Source: Streptomyces sp. NRRL WC-3549 (lineage in GTDB: Bacteria; Actinomycetota; Actinomycetes; Streptomycetales; Streptomycetaceae). Taken from it: a stretch of DNA of 6,040 bases. The DNA is taken from assembly GCF_000721935.1 (NCBI RefSeq), contig NZ_KL585438.1, positions 36,711-42,750 of the forward strand, given 5' to 3'. The stretch's first letter is position 1. Each line of letters opens with the position of its first letter. Of the stretch, positions 1 through 5,069 are shown one piece after another. Both the position numbers and the translations under genes were made by a program. Below the pieces are notes generated by a model, which did not search any database, was not told where the DNA came from, and saw only the letters and a list, made by a program, of their open reading frames with translations.

Positions 1-24
1 CAGTCCGGCAGTCCGGCAGTCCGG
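1..24. repeat. 8-bp tandem repeat, three copies
   Basis: The unit CAGTCCGG is repeated three times without error (1-8, 9-16, 17-24), and a decayed fourth unit, CAGTTGCC, follows at 25-32. The array begins at the window edge, so it may have more copies to the left. It sits where the -35 region of the promoter for the gene at 44 would be. A change in copy number would therefore shift promoter spacing, or the reading frame if translation starts further upstream. Confidence 0.8.
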
Positions 25-31
25 CAGTTGC

Positions 32-37
32 CAGAAT
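32..37 (+). promoter_or_regulatory. Candidate -10 box of a leaderless promoter
   Basis: CAGAAT at 32-37 matches five of six bases of the TAGAAT-like -10 element often seen in Streptomyces. It ends six bases before the ATG at 44, so transcription would begin at or next to the start codon. No Shine-Dalgarno sequence precedes that ATG, which fits a leaderless mRNA. No recognisable -35 element is present in the repeat upstream. This is inference from spacing only. Confidence 0.4.
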
Positions 38-43
38 GGCCCG

Positions 44-418
44 ATGGACTGGACCGTCTCCCCCGAGCCCTTCGACAGCCCCGACGCCGCACTCCTGCGC
101 CGCGACTACTACGACGAGGTGGCGAGCCGCTACTGGGGGCGGCCCGCGACGGCCGAGGAGATCGACGACGGTCTCACGGGCGACGGGGCCGAACGGCTCA
201 CCCCGCCCACCGGCCAGTTCCGGTCCACGGGCGGCGGCGGGCTGCTGCTGGCGGCCGTCGAGCGTGAGGCCCGGGCGCTCGGGGTGACGCGGATACGCCT
301 CGACACCCGGCACGACCTGGTCGAGGCACGGGCGCTGTACGCGAGGCACGGGTACGCGGAGGTGCCGGCGTTCAACCAGGGTCCGTACGCGGAACACTGG
401 TTCGCCAAGGAGCTGTGA
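44..418 (+). CDS. GNAT-family N-acetyltransferase, apparently internally shortened
   Basis: This 124-residue protein resembles Streptomyces GNAT acetyltransferases, which move an acetyl group from acetyl-CoA to an amine; the substrate is not predictable. The acetyl-CoA pyrophosphate motif (R/Q)xxGxG is seen as RSTGGG at residues 60-65, followed by the usual amphipathic helix. The C-terminal half (LDTRHDLVEARALYARHGY, about 86-104, then PYAEHWFAKEL) is typical. The oddity is the middle: residues 57-60 run from the N-terminal segment (PPTGQF) straight into the motif. Family members as I recall them have about 35 more residues here, forming the central strands including most of the sheet that cradles the cofactor. 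The usual length is about 155-165 residues. The reading frame is intact, so this looks like an in-frame deletion and the enzyme may be inactive. The ATG at 44 was chosen because of the -10 box just upstream, but the frame stays open to the window edge, so an earlier start is possible. Confidence 0.75.
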   Translation: MDWTVSPEPFDSPDAALLRRDYYDEVASRYWGRPATAEEIDDGLTGDGAERLTPPTGQFRSTGGGGLLLAAVEREARALGVTRIRLDTRHDLVEARALYARHGYAEVPAFNQGPYAEHWFAKEL

Positions 419-436
419 GCCCCGGGCGCCGCCCCG

Positions 437-2479
437 TCAGGCCGAGTGGTCGCGGCGCGGTTCGGGCATGTGGGGCCGTTCCCGGCTGGACCCGCTCACC
501 TCGGAGGTCAGCTCCGTCACCAGGTGGACCAGGTCGGTGGGGCGGTCCGGGCCCCACCAGTCGCCCAGCAGCTCGGCCAGGGACTCCTCACGTGCCCGGG
601 ACAGCCGGACCACCGCCTCGGCGCCCGGTTCGGTGAGCACCAGTTGCACGCCCTCCCGCCGGGCCAGGCCCCGCCCTTCGATCTGCTGGGCCGCCTGGGT
701 GATCACCCGCAGCGGCACGGGGGCGACCTCGGCGAGCCGGGCCGGTTCGACCGTGCCGTGCCGCTTGATGCGCAGCAGCAGCCAGCTGGCGGCGGGCAGC
801 AGGTCGTAACCGGCCCGCTCGGTGATCTTCTCGTAGATCTCCCGGCGGCCCTCCCGGGTGGCCAGGACCGACAGGGCGCGGGCGCACTCGTCGTACGAGG
901 AGCGCTCGACCGGGTTGGAGGCGAAGGTCTCGCTGTGGTCGGGGGCCGTCACCGAGCCGCGCAGCCGGTCCTCCTTGAGGAACCAGGCGAAGGCGAAGGC
1001 GACGAGGACGATCGGGACCGCGTAGAGGAAGACGTCGGTGATCGACGTCGAGTACGCGTCGAGGACGGCGGGGCGCAGATCGGCCGGGAGGCGTCCGAGG
1101 GCCCGTGGATCGGCCGCCAGGGAACCCGCGTCGACACCGCTCGGGAGCGAGCGCCCGGAGAGCGCGGACTGGAGCTTGCCGGTCAGCCGGTTGGTGAAGA
1201 TGGTGCCGAAGATGGCCACACCGAACGACGCGCCGATGGACCGGAAGAACGTCGCGCCGGACGTGGCGACGCCCAGGTCCTCGTAGCCGACGGCGTTCTG
1301 GGCGACCAGGATGAGGACCTGCATCACCAGGCCGAGTCCCGCGCCGAAGACGAAGAAGAAGAGGCTCATCGTCAGGGTCGAACTGGACCGGGACAGCTGG
1401 TGGAGCAGCAGCAGACCGACCGCGGTGAGGGCGGTGCCGGTGACCGGGAAGACCTTCCAGCGGCCGGTCCGGCTGACGATCTGCCCGGACGCCGTCGAGG
1501 TGATCAGCAGACCGAAGACCATCGGCAGCATGTGCACACCGGACAGGGTCGGGGTGATGCCGTGCACGACCTGGAGAAAGGTGGGCAGGTAGGTCATCGC
1601 CCCGAACATCGCGAACCCGATGACGAAGCTGATGGCGGCGACGAGGGTGAAGGTCCGGATCCGGAACAGTTTCAGCGGCAGCACCGGCTCGACCGCCCGG
1701 CGCTCGACCCCGATGAAGACCACGAGGAGGGCGACGGCGAGGACGGCCAGGGCGATGATCTGGAACGACCCCCAGGCCCAGGTGGTGCCGCCCAGGGAGG
1801 CCACGAGGACCAGGCAGGTGGCGACCGTGGCGATGAGGAAGGTGCCCAGGTAGTCGATGGTGTGCTTGGTGCGCCGTACCGGGATGTGGAGGACGGCGGC
1901 GATGACGAGGAGCGCGACGACGCCGAGCGGCAGGTTGATGTAGAAGACCCAGCGCCAGCTGAGGTGCTGGGTGAAGAAGCCGCCGAGGAGCGGGCCGAGC
2001 ACGCTGGTCACACCAAAGACGGCACCGAACAGGCCTTGGTACTTGCCGCGTTCGCGCGGGGTGACGATGTCGCCGACGATCGCCATCGACAGCACCATGA
2101 GTCCGCCGCCGCCGAGTCCCTGGAGGGCGCGGAAGATGATGAGCTGGGGCATGCTCTGGGCCATGCCGCAGAGGGCGGAGCCGACGAGGAAGATGACGAT
2201 GGCCGTCTGGAAGAGCCTCTTCCGCCCGTACTGGTCGCCGAGCTTTCCCCAGAGCGGGGTCGCGGCGGTCGCGGCCAGCAGATAGGCGGTGACGACCCAG
2301 GACAGGTGGTCCAGCCCGCCGAGGTCGCTGACGATGGTCGGCAGCGCGGTCGAGACGATGGTCTGGTCGAGTGCCGCGAGCAGCATGCCGAGGAGCAGGG
2401 CGCCGATGGCCACCAGGACACTCCGCGTCGACCGCCCTTCACCCGGTGCGGGGGGAGGCGGGGGCAGCTGCTGGGCCAT
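437..2479 (-). CDS. DHA2-family MFS drug exporter with C-terminal MarR-like winged-helix domain
   Basis: This 680-residue inner-membrane protein is a proton-coupled drug exporter of the 14-helix DHA2 group (the EmrB/QacA type). Visible motifs are LDQTIVSTALP in helix 1 (37-47), motif A GKLGDQYGRKR (78-88), RALQGLGGGG (117-126) and motif C GPLLGG (162-167) followed by SWRWVFYINLP (174-184). Hydrophobic segments continue to about residue 500, with a 50-residue extracytoplasmic loop (about 431-478) before the last helix, as is usual in this family. The remaining 180 residues are soluble. Residues about 528-660 read as a winged helix of MarR type: SYDECARALSVL, WLLLRIKRHGTV, a recognition-helix-like segment PLRVITQAAQQIEGRGLARREG, a wing VQLVLTEPG, and a long final helix. 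The tail thus looks like a DNA- or ligand-binding domain tethered at the cytoplasmic face. Typical DHA2 exporters are about 470-550 residues. The start is fixed by GAGGAGAG 5 bases upstream (2484-2491, minus strand). It is convergent with the acetyltransferase, 18 bp away, and divergent from the envelope protein gene. The substrate is unknown. Confidence 0.92.
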   Translation of the reverse strand: MAQQLPPPPPAPGEGRSTRSVLVAIGALLLGMLLAALDQTIVSTALPTIVSDLGGLDHLSWVVTAYLLAATAATPLWGKLGDQYGRKRLFQTAIVIFLVGSALCGMAQSMPQLIIFRALQGLGGGGLMVLSMAIVGDIVTPRERGKYQGLFGAVFGVTSVLGPLLGGFFTQHLSWRWVFYINLPLGVVALLVIAAVLHIPVRRTKHTIDYLGTFLIATVATCLVLVASLGGTTWAWGSFQIIALAVLAVALLVVFIGVERRAVEPVLPLKLFRIRTFTLVAAISFVIGFAMFGAMTYLPTFLQVVHGITPTLSGVHMLPMVFGLLITSTASGQIVSRTGRWKVFPVTGTALTAVGLLLLHQLSRSSSTLTMSLFFFVFGAGLGLVMQVLILVAQNAVGYEDLGVATSGATFFRSIGASFGVAIFGTIFTNRLTGKLQSALSGRSLPSGVDAGSLAADPRALGRLPADLRPAVLDAYSTSITDVFLYAVPIVLVAFAFAWFLKEDRLRGSVTAPDHSETFASNPVERSSYDECARALSVLATREGRREIYEKITERAGYDLLPAASWLLLRIKRHGTVEPARLAEVAPVPLRVITQAAQQIEGRGLARREGVQLVLTEPGAEAVVRLSRAREESLAELLGDWWGPDRPTDLVHLVTELTSEVSGSSRERPHMPEPRRDHSA

Positions 2480-2557
2480 GGGTCTCTCCTCGGGTCCGCT
2501 TCTTCCCCATCCTGGCCGCTGTGCCCCGTTATGGCCTGCTGAGCAAGGGGTGAGGCG

Positions 2558-2586
2558 TTGGGGTTCCCCGGGGCGGCCTGCATAAT
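2558..2586 (+). promoter_or_regulatory. Candidate sigma-70-type promoter of the envelope-protein gene
   Basis: TTGGGG at 2558-2563 and CATAAT at 2581-2586 are separated by 17 bp, the ideal spacing for a housekeeping (HrdB-type) promoter. The -10 box lies 31 bp upstream of the ATG at 2618, leaving a short leader that contains the ribosome-binding site at 2601-2610. The spacer holds the palindrome CCCCGGGG (2566-2573), which could bind a regulator or be chance in GC-rich DNA. No equally good promoter for the divergent exporter gene was found in the same 138 bp. Confidence 0.55.
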
Positions 2587-2617
2587 CGCAGGCAGTTCAC
2601 AGGGGAGGGGACCCACA

Positions 2618-3721
2618 ATGACCGGACATATATGCCCGGAGTGCGGTGGCGAGCCGGGCGCGAGACCCGGGTGCGCCTGCCGGGGCGCCACGGCCGCGGG
2701 GGGCGAGGGCCGGGGCGACGGGAGCCATCTGGCCGCGCGTACGGCCGAGATGGCCGCCGCCGAGGACTTCGACCCGCTGCGCATCCGGCCGTACGTGACG
2801 CTGACGAACGGTGACACTCCGGACCAGGGGGCACCGGCCGAGGCCACGACGATGCGGCTCCACCTGAGCGACACGAGGGCCGCCGGGGGTAGCGCGCCGA
2901 GCCCGGAGCACGCCGCCGGTCCCGGACCTGCCGCCGGTTTCGGTCCCGGACCTGCCGCCGGTTCTGACCCCGGACCTGCCGCCGGTTTTGACCCCGCTCT
3001 CGACACCGGCCCCGCCGCCGGACCCGTCGCCGACGAGACCCGGCGGCGTACCGCGGCGGCCTACCGGGGCGACGGCACCGACGGCGATCCGGTGCGGCCC
3101 CGGCGCCGTAAGCCCCTGGCGGCCGTGGCGGTGGGTGCGGCGGTGGCCGCCGTGGTGGGGACGGCGGCGTTCGCGGGCGGTCTCTTCGGCGGCGGCGAGA
3201 GCGACGAGGAGGCGCTGCCGGAGGTCACGACGAGCATCCCGGACGCGATCCTCGAAGCCACCGCCACCCCGTCCGCGTCACCTTCGGCGTCCTCCTCGCC
3301 CTCCTCCTCCCCGTCGGTCTCCGTCTCGCCGTCCGGGTCGGCGTCGGCCTCCGCCTCCCCCTCCGCGTCGGCGAGCCCCTCCGCCTCCGCGTCCGCCACG
3401 GCGCAGGTGCCGCCACCGCCGCCCTCGGCGTCCGCCTCCGCCCCCGCGAGCACCGCACCGGCCGATCCGCCCGCCCTCGCCGCCGGGCCGACACTGCGTC
3501 CGGGCGACCAGGGGCCGGAGGTCGCGGAACTCCAGCGCCGGCTGAAGGAGAAGTGGATCTACCAGGGGCCGGACGACGCCCACTACTCGGGCCGGGTGGA
3601 GCGCGCGGTGCGGGAGTTCCAGCGGTGGGTGTCGGTCAGCACGGACACCCCGGGTGTGTACGGGCCCGAGACCCGCAAGGCGCTGGAGGCGCAGACGACG
3701 GGGTCGGGGCGCCCGTACTGA
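2618..3721 (+). CDS. Membrane-anchored peptidoglycan-binding protein with zinc-ribbon-like N-terminus
   Basis: This 367-residue protein seems to span the cell envelope. Residues 1-21 hold four cysteines as CPEC-x9-CAC (C6, C9, C19, C21), a spacing suited to a small zinc site. Residues 99-136 form Pro/Ala/Gly repeats. A basic stretch RPRRRK (160-165) precedes one hydrophobic helix (about 167-190), which by the positive-inside rule puts the N-terminus in the cytoplasm. Residues about 216-285 are a flexible Ser/Ala/Pro linker, as in actinobacterial wall proteins. Residues about 290-358 are a PG_binding_1 domain: LRPGDQGPEVAELQRRLKE, then GRVERAVREFQRW, then GVYGPETRKALEA. I see no catalytic domain, so it probably anchors or senses the wall rather than cutting it. 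The start at 2618 has a purine-rich ribosome-binding site (AGGGGAGGGG, 2601-2610) and puts the cysteine motif at the very N-terminus. The longer in-frame ATG at 2558 overlaps the -35 box and was not chosen. The gene is divergent from the exporter. Confidence 0.85.
   Translation: MTGHICPECGGEPGARPGCACRGATAAGGEGRGDGSHLAARTAEMAAAEDFDPLRIRPYVTLTNGDTPDQGAPAEATTMRLHLSDTRAAGGSAPSPEHAAGPGPAAGFGPGPAAGSDPGPAAGFDPALDTGPAAGPVADETRRRTAAAYRGDGTDGDPVRPRRRKPLAAVAVGAAVAAVVGTAAFAGGLFGGGESDEEALPEVTTSIPDAILEATATPSASPSASSSPSSSPSVSVSPSGSASASASPSASASPSASASATAQVPPPPPSASASAPASTAPADPPALAAGPTLRPGDQGPEVAELQRRLKEKWIYQGPDDAHYSGRVERAVREFQRWVSVSTDTPGVYGPETRKALEAQTTGSGRPY
2921..2992 (+). repeat. 24-bp in-frame tandem repeat inside the envelope-protein gene
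   Basis: Three copies of a 24-bp unit beginning CCCGGACCTGCCGCCGGTT lie at 2921-2944, 2945-2968 and 2969-2992, differing only in the last five bases. Each encodes eight residues of the type GPAAGxxP. Degenerate copies continue on both sides (protein residues 99-136). The unit is a multiple of three, so gain or loss of copies would change the length of the cytoplasmic stalk without breaking the frame. Confidence 0.85.
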
Positions 3722-3747
3722 CGGGGCGGGGTCCGGGGGTGGCCCAC

Positions 3748-3778
3748 GCGTTCCGGAGCTGCGGGATTGGCGTTCCGG
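3748..3778 (+). repeat. 9-bp direct repeat overlapping a -35 region
   Basis: GCGTTCCGG occurs at 3748-3756 and again at 3770-3778, a period of 22 bp or about two helical turns. The second copy overlaps the candidate -35 box at 3767-3772. This arrangement suits an activator or repressor binding one face of the helix, but two 9-mers in GC-rich DNA could also be chance. Confidence 0.35.
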
Positions 3779-3796
3779 CGGCGCTTTTTGTATCGT
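3767..3796 (+). promoter_or_regulatory. Candidate promoter of the HAD phosphatase gene
   Basis: TTGGCG (3767-3772) and TATCGT (3791-3796) are separated by 18 bp. Transcription would then begin near 3803, inside the left arm of the long hairpin, giving a leader of about 100 nt before the ATG at 3907. The -10 match is moderate. The support comes mainly from the AT-rich run (3785-3810), which stands out in this GC-rich DNA, and from the operator-like palindrome on top of it. Confidence 0.45.
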
Positions 3797-3807
3797 AGAG
3801 AAACAAA
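3787..3807. promoter_or_regulatory. TetR-like operator palindrome over the -10 box
   Basis: The left half TTTGTATC (3787-3794) and right half GAAACAAA (3800-3807) form an inverted repeat matching at seven of eight positions around a 5-bp centre, GTAGA. The size, symmetry and AT-rich ends resemble operators of TetR-family repressors in actinobacteria. It covers the candidate -10 box, so binding would block RNA polymerase. No stand-alone regulator gene lies in this window, so the cognate protein would have to be encoded elsewhere. Confidence 0.5.
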
Positions 3808-3859
3808 GTAGCCTCCGCCCGTTTTCCCTGACCGGCGGGCGGGGCTACTTGTTCTCTCG
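3794..3859 (+). promoter_or_regulatory. Long bulged stem-loop in the HAD gene leader
   Basis: The core stem pairs AAGTAGCC (3806-3813) with GGCTACTT (3843-3850) and CCGCCCG (3815-3821) with CGGGCGG (3836-3842), leaving T3814 bulged and a 14-nt loop. Pairing can continue outward to 3794/3859 if single bases at 3796, 3801 and 3805 are also bulged, all on the left arm. A second small hairpin, GCAGCC/GGCTGC, follows at 3864-3878. The structure could be a folded 5' leader, a terminator for the upstream gene (no U-tract follows), or a protein-binding DNA site. No known riboswitch class was recognised. Confidence 0.6.
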
Positions 3860-3906
3860 ACCTGCAGCCGTGGGCTGCCCGCACCACCGCGTTCTGGAGC
3901 CTGCCG

Positions 3907-4572
3907 ATGTCGGCCACCGTCCTTGAAGCCCGCGCCCTCCTGCTGGACATGGACGGCACGCTCGTGAACTCCGACGCCGTGGTGGAGCGCTGCTGGCGCC
4001 GCTGGGCGCTCGCGAAGGGCCTCGACCCCGCGGCCGTCCTCACCGTGGTCCACGGACGCCAGGGATACGCCACGATGGCCGCCCTGCTGCCGGACCGCCC
4101 GATGGAGGAGAACCACGCCGAGAACCGGGCCATGCTCGCCGAGGAGACCGCCGACACCGAGGGCGTGGTACCCATCGGCGGGGCCGCCGCCTTCATGGCG
4201 TCACTCGCCGGACTCCCGCACGCACTGGTGACCTCGGCCGACGAGGCGCTCGCCCAGGCCCGCATGGGCGCCGCCGGCCTCCCCGTACCGGAGAACCGGG
4301 TGACGGCCGAACTGGTCGGCGCCAGCAAGCCGGACCCGGAAGGCTTCCTCAAGGGCGCGGCCGAGCTGGGCTTCGACCCGGCGGACTGCGTCGTCTTCGA
4401 GGACTCCGAGGCGGGCATCATGGCCGGCCGCGCGGCAGGCATGCGGGTCGTGGGCATCGGCCCCCGCGCGGCGGCACTCTCCCCCGACGTACACGTCGAG
4501 GACCTGACGCGACTCCGGGTGGAAGCGACACCCGGGGGCCACATCCGCCTGCACGTCGACGCCGCCCACTGA
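3907..4572 (+). CDS. HAD-superfamily phosphatase, glycerol-phosphate / deoxyglucose-6-phosphate phosphatase type
   Basis: This 221-residue soluble enzyme of HAD subfamily IA should remove phosphate from a small phosphorylated metabolite using Mg2+. All four HAD motifs are present: motif I DMDGT (D14 nucleophile, D16 acid/base), motif II VTS (T109-S110), motif III K141 within GASKPDPEGF, and motif IV FEDSEAG (E165, D166). The cap domain is the alpha-helical C1 type between residues about 20 and 90. Its VVHGRQG (47-53) and the PIGGA segment near 89-93 recall yeast Gpp1/Dog1-type glycerol-1-phosphate and 2-deoxyglucose-6-phosphate phosphatases, so a sugar or polyol phosphate is the likely substrate, but specificity cannot be read from sequence. 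GGAG at 3896-3899, 7 bases before ATG, supports the start, and the motif I position is normal for the family. Two strong hairpins follow, so it is probably transcribed alone from the regulated-looking region upstream. Confidence 0.9.
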   Translation: MSATVLEARALLLDMDGTLVNSDAVVERCWRRWALAKGLDPAAVLTVVHGRQGYATMAALLPDRPMEENHAENRAMLAEETADTEGVVPIGGAAAFMASLAGLPHALVTSADEALAQARMGAAGLPVPENRVTAELVGASKPDPEGFLKGAAELGFDPADCVVFEDSEAGIMAGRAAGMRVVGIGPRAAALSPDVHVEDLTRLRVEATPGGHIRLHVDAAH

Positions 4573-4599
4573 CGGCCTGACCCACCCCCTCTCGCGCAC

Positions 4600-4615
4600 C
4601 AGGCCGTAGGGCCTG
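4600..4615 (+). terminator. Small hairpin after the HAD gene
   Basis: CAGGCC (4600-4605) pairs with GGCCTG (4610-4615) around a 4-nt loop, 28 bp after the stop codon. It is weak alone but precedes two stronger hairpins and may contribute to termination. Confidence 0.35.
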
Positions 4616-4622
4616 CCGCCGC

Positions 4623-4650
4623 ACGGCCGCCCTCACCGAAGGGCGGCCGT
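4623..4650. terminator. Strong hairpin terminator 1
   Basis: ACGGCCGCCCT (4623-4633) and AGGGCGGCCGT (4640-4650) are perfect complements around a 6-nt loop, 50 bp after the HAD stop codon. There is no U-tract, as is common for Streptomyces terminators. The symmetry would let it act in both directions. Confidence 0.75.
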
Positions 4651-4660
4651 TCCCACGCCC

Positions 4661-4693
4661 GACGGCGCCCACCCCCACGGGTGAGGCGCCGTC
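4661..4693. terminator. Strong hairpin terminator 2
   Basis: GACGGCGCC (4661-4669) pairs perfectly with GGCGCCGTC (4685-4693). The stem extends inward with CACCC (4670-4674) to GGGTG (4679-4683), one bulged A at 4684 and a 4-nt loop. This 14-bp stem lies 10 bp after the first strong hairpin, making a tandem pair that should isolate the HAD gene from the nuclease gene. Confidence 0.75.
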
Positions 4694-4940
4694 TCGCACT
4701 TCCGGGGAAACCTCGGCACGGTGACGGCCCGTCAGGCCGGCCCCGACCCGCCCCCTACCGACCGCGCCCGGGGACACAGGCTCCCCACCCGGGCACAGCC
4801 CCCGGCCGACGCCTCCTTCCCCGCCGCCCGCGCCGCCCCCACCACCCGCGCCACCCGCGCACCGCCTCTCCCGAACCGGCCTTCCGTCAACCAACCGCCC
4901 TGTGTGAGGGACAGACGGAACGTCAGAGCTATCGCCCTAC
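4694..4940. other. Gene-free spacer between HAD and nuclease genes
   Basis: About 250 bp of C-rich sequence. Open frames crossing it lack ribosome-binding sites and encode low-complexity Pro/Arg-rich peptides with no recognisable domain, so I call no gene. The short palindrome GACG-GAA-CGTC at 4914-4924 is the only notable local symmetry. No convincing promoter was found. Confidence 0.6.
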
Positions 4941-5062
4941 CCCTTGATGTGACGTGCGCATGTCGTCACTCTGTTACCTGACGACCACCCCACGGAAACC
5001 CGGCACCGCCACGATGACCGGGCCGACCAGGTCGTCCGCACAGGTTCCCCCCACATCAAGGG
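4941..5062 (+). promoter_or_regulatory. Perfect 11-bp inverted repeat with one arm covering the nuclease ribosome-binding site
   Basis: CCCTTGATGTG (4941-4951) is exactly complementary to CACATCAAGGG (5052-5062), 100 bp apart. The right arm contains most of the Shine-Dalgarno sequence AAGGGAG (5058-5064), which lies 5 bases before the ATG at 5070. If transcription starts upstream of 4941, pairing of the arms would hide the ribosome-binding site. If it starts inside, the arms may instead be paired protein-binding sites. The TTGATG in the left arm also resembles a -35 box, but no good -10 follows at 17-18 bp. Confidence 0.55.
4949..4985. promoter_or_regulatory. Cluster of overlapping palindromes upstream of the nuclease gene
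   Basis: GTGACG (4949-4954) mirrors CGTCAC (4964-4969), with the near-perfect palindrome GACGTGCGCATGTC (4951-4964) at the centre. GTCGTCA (4962-4968) mirrors TGACGAC (4979-4985) across 10 bp. The shared middle segment can pair with either side, and GACGACC (4980-4986) can also pair with GGTCGTC (5030-5036). This is consistent with an operator cluster, or with alternative RNA folds in the leader. No known operator consensus was recognised. Confidence 0.5.
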
Positions 5063-5069
5063 AGTTCTC

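Noticed and set aside
421..436. Bidirectional terminator between the convergent acetyltransferase and exporter genes
   Set aside because: Only a 4-bp GGGC/GCCC stem can form in the 18-bp gap, which is too weak to call.
446..2542. 698-codon open frame on the plus strand
   Set aside because: It lies fully antisense to the exporter, and its translation is low-complexity Gly/Asp/Glu/Arg-rich with no domain. This is a normal by-product of GC-rich codon use.
2008..3006. 332-codon minus-strand frame crossing the divergent region
   Set aside because: It overlaps both well-supported genes and reads through their shared promoter region. Its composition is artefactual.
3806..3850. Terminator for a minus-strand transcript
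   Set aside because: Read on the minus strand the hairpin is followed by a T-rich run, but no supported minus-strand gene lies upstream of it in this orientation.
3636..4544. 302-codon minus-strand frame over the HAD gene
   Set aside because: Ser/Ala/Arg-rich shadow of the phosphatase, whose four HAD motifs are on the plus strand.
4681..4981. Two overlapping frames of 86-88 codons in the intergenic spacer
   Set aside because: They start inside or next to a terminator hairpin, have no ribosome-binding site and encode Pro/Arg/Ala-rich sequence without domain features.
4960..4986. Pho box (PhoP site) upstream of the nuclease
   Set aside because: GTCAC and GTTACC resemble PhoP half-sites but are 8 bp apart instead of the expected 11-bp direct-repeat spacing.
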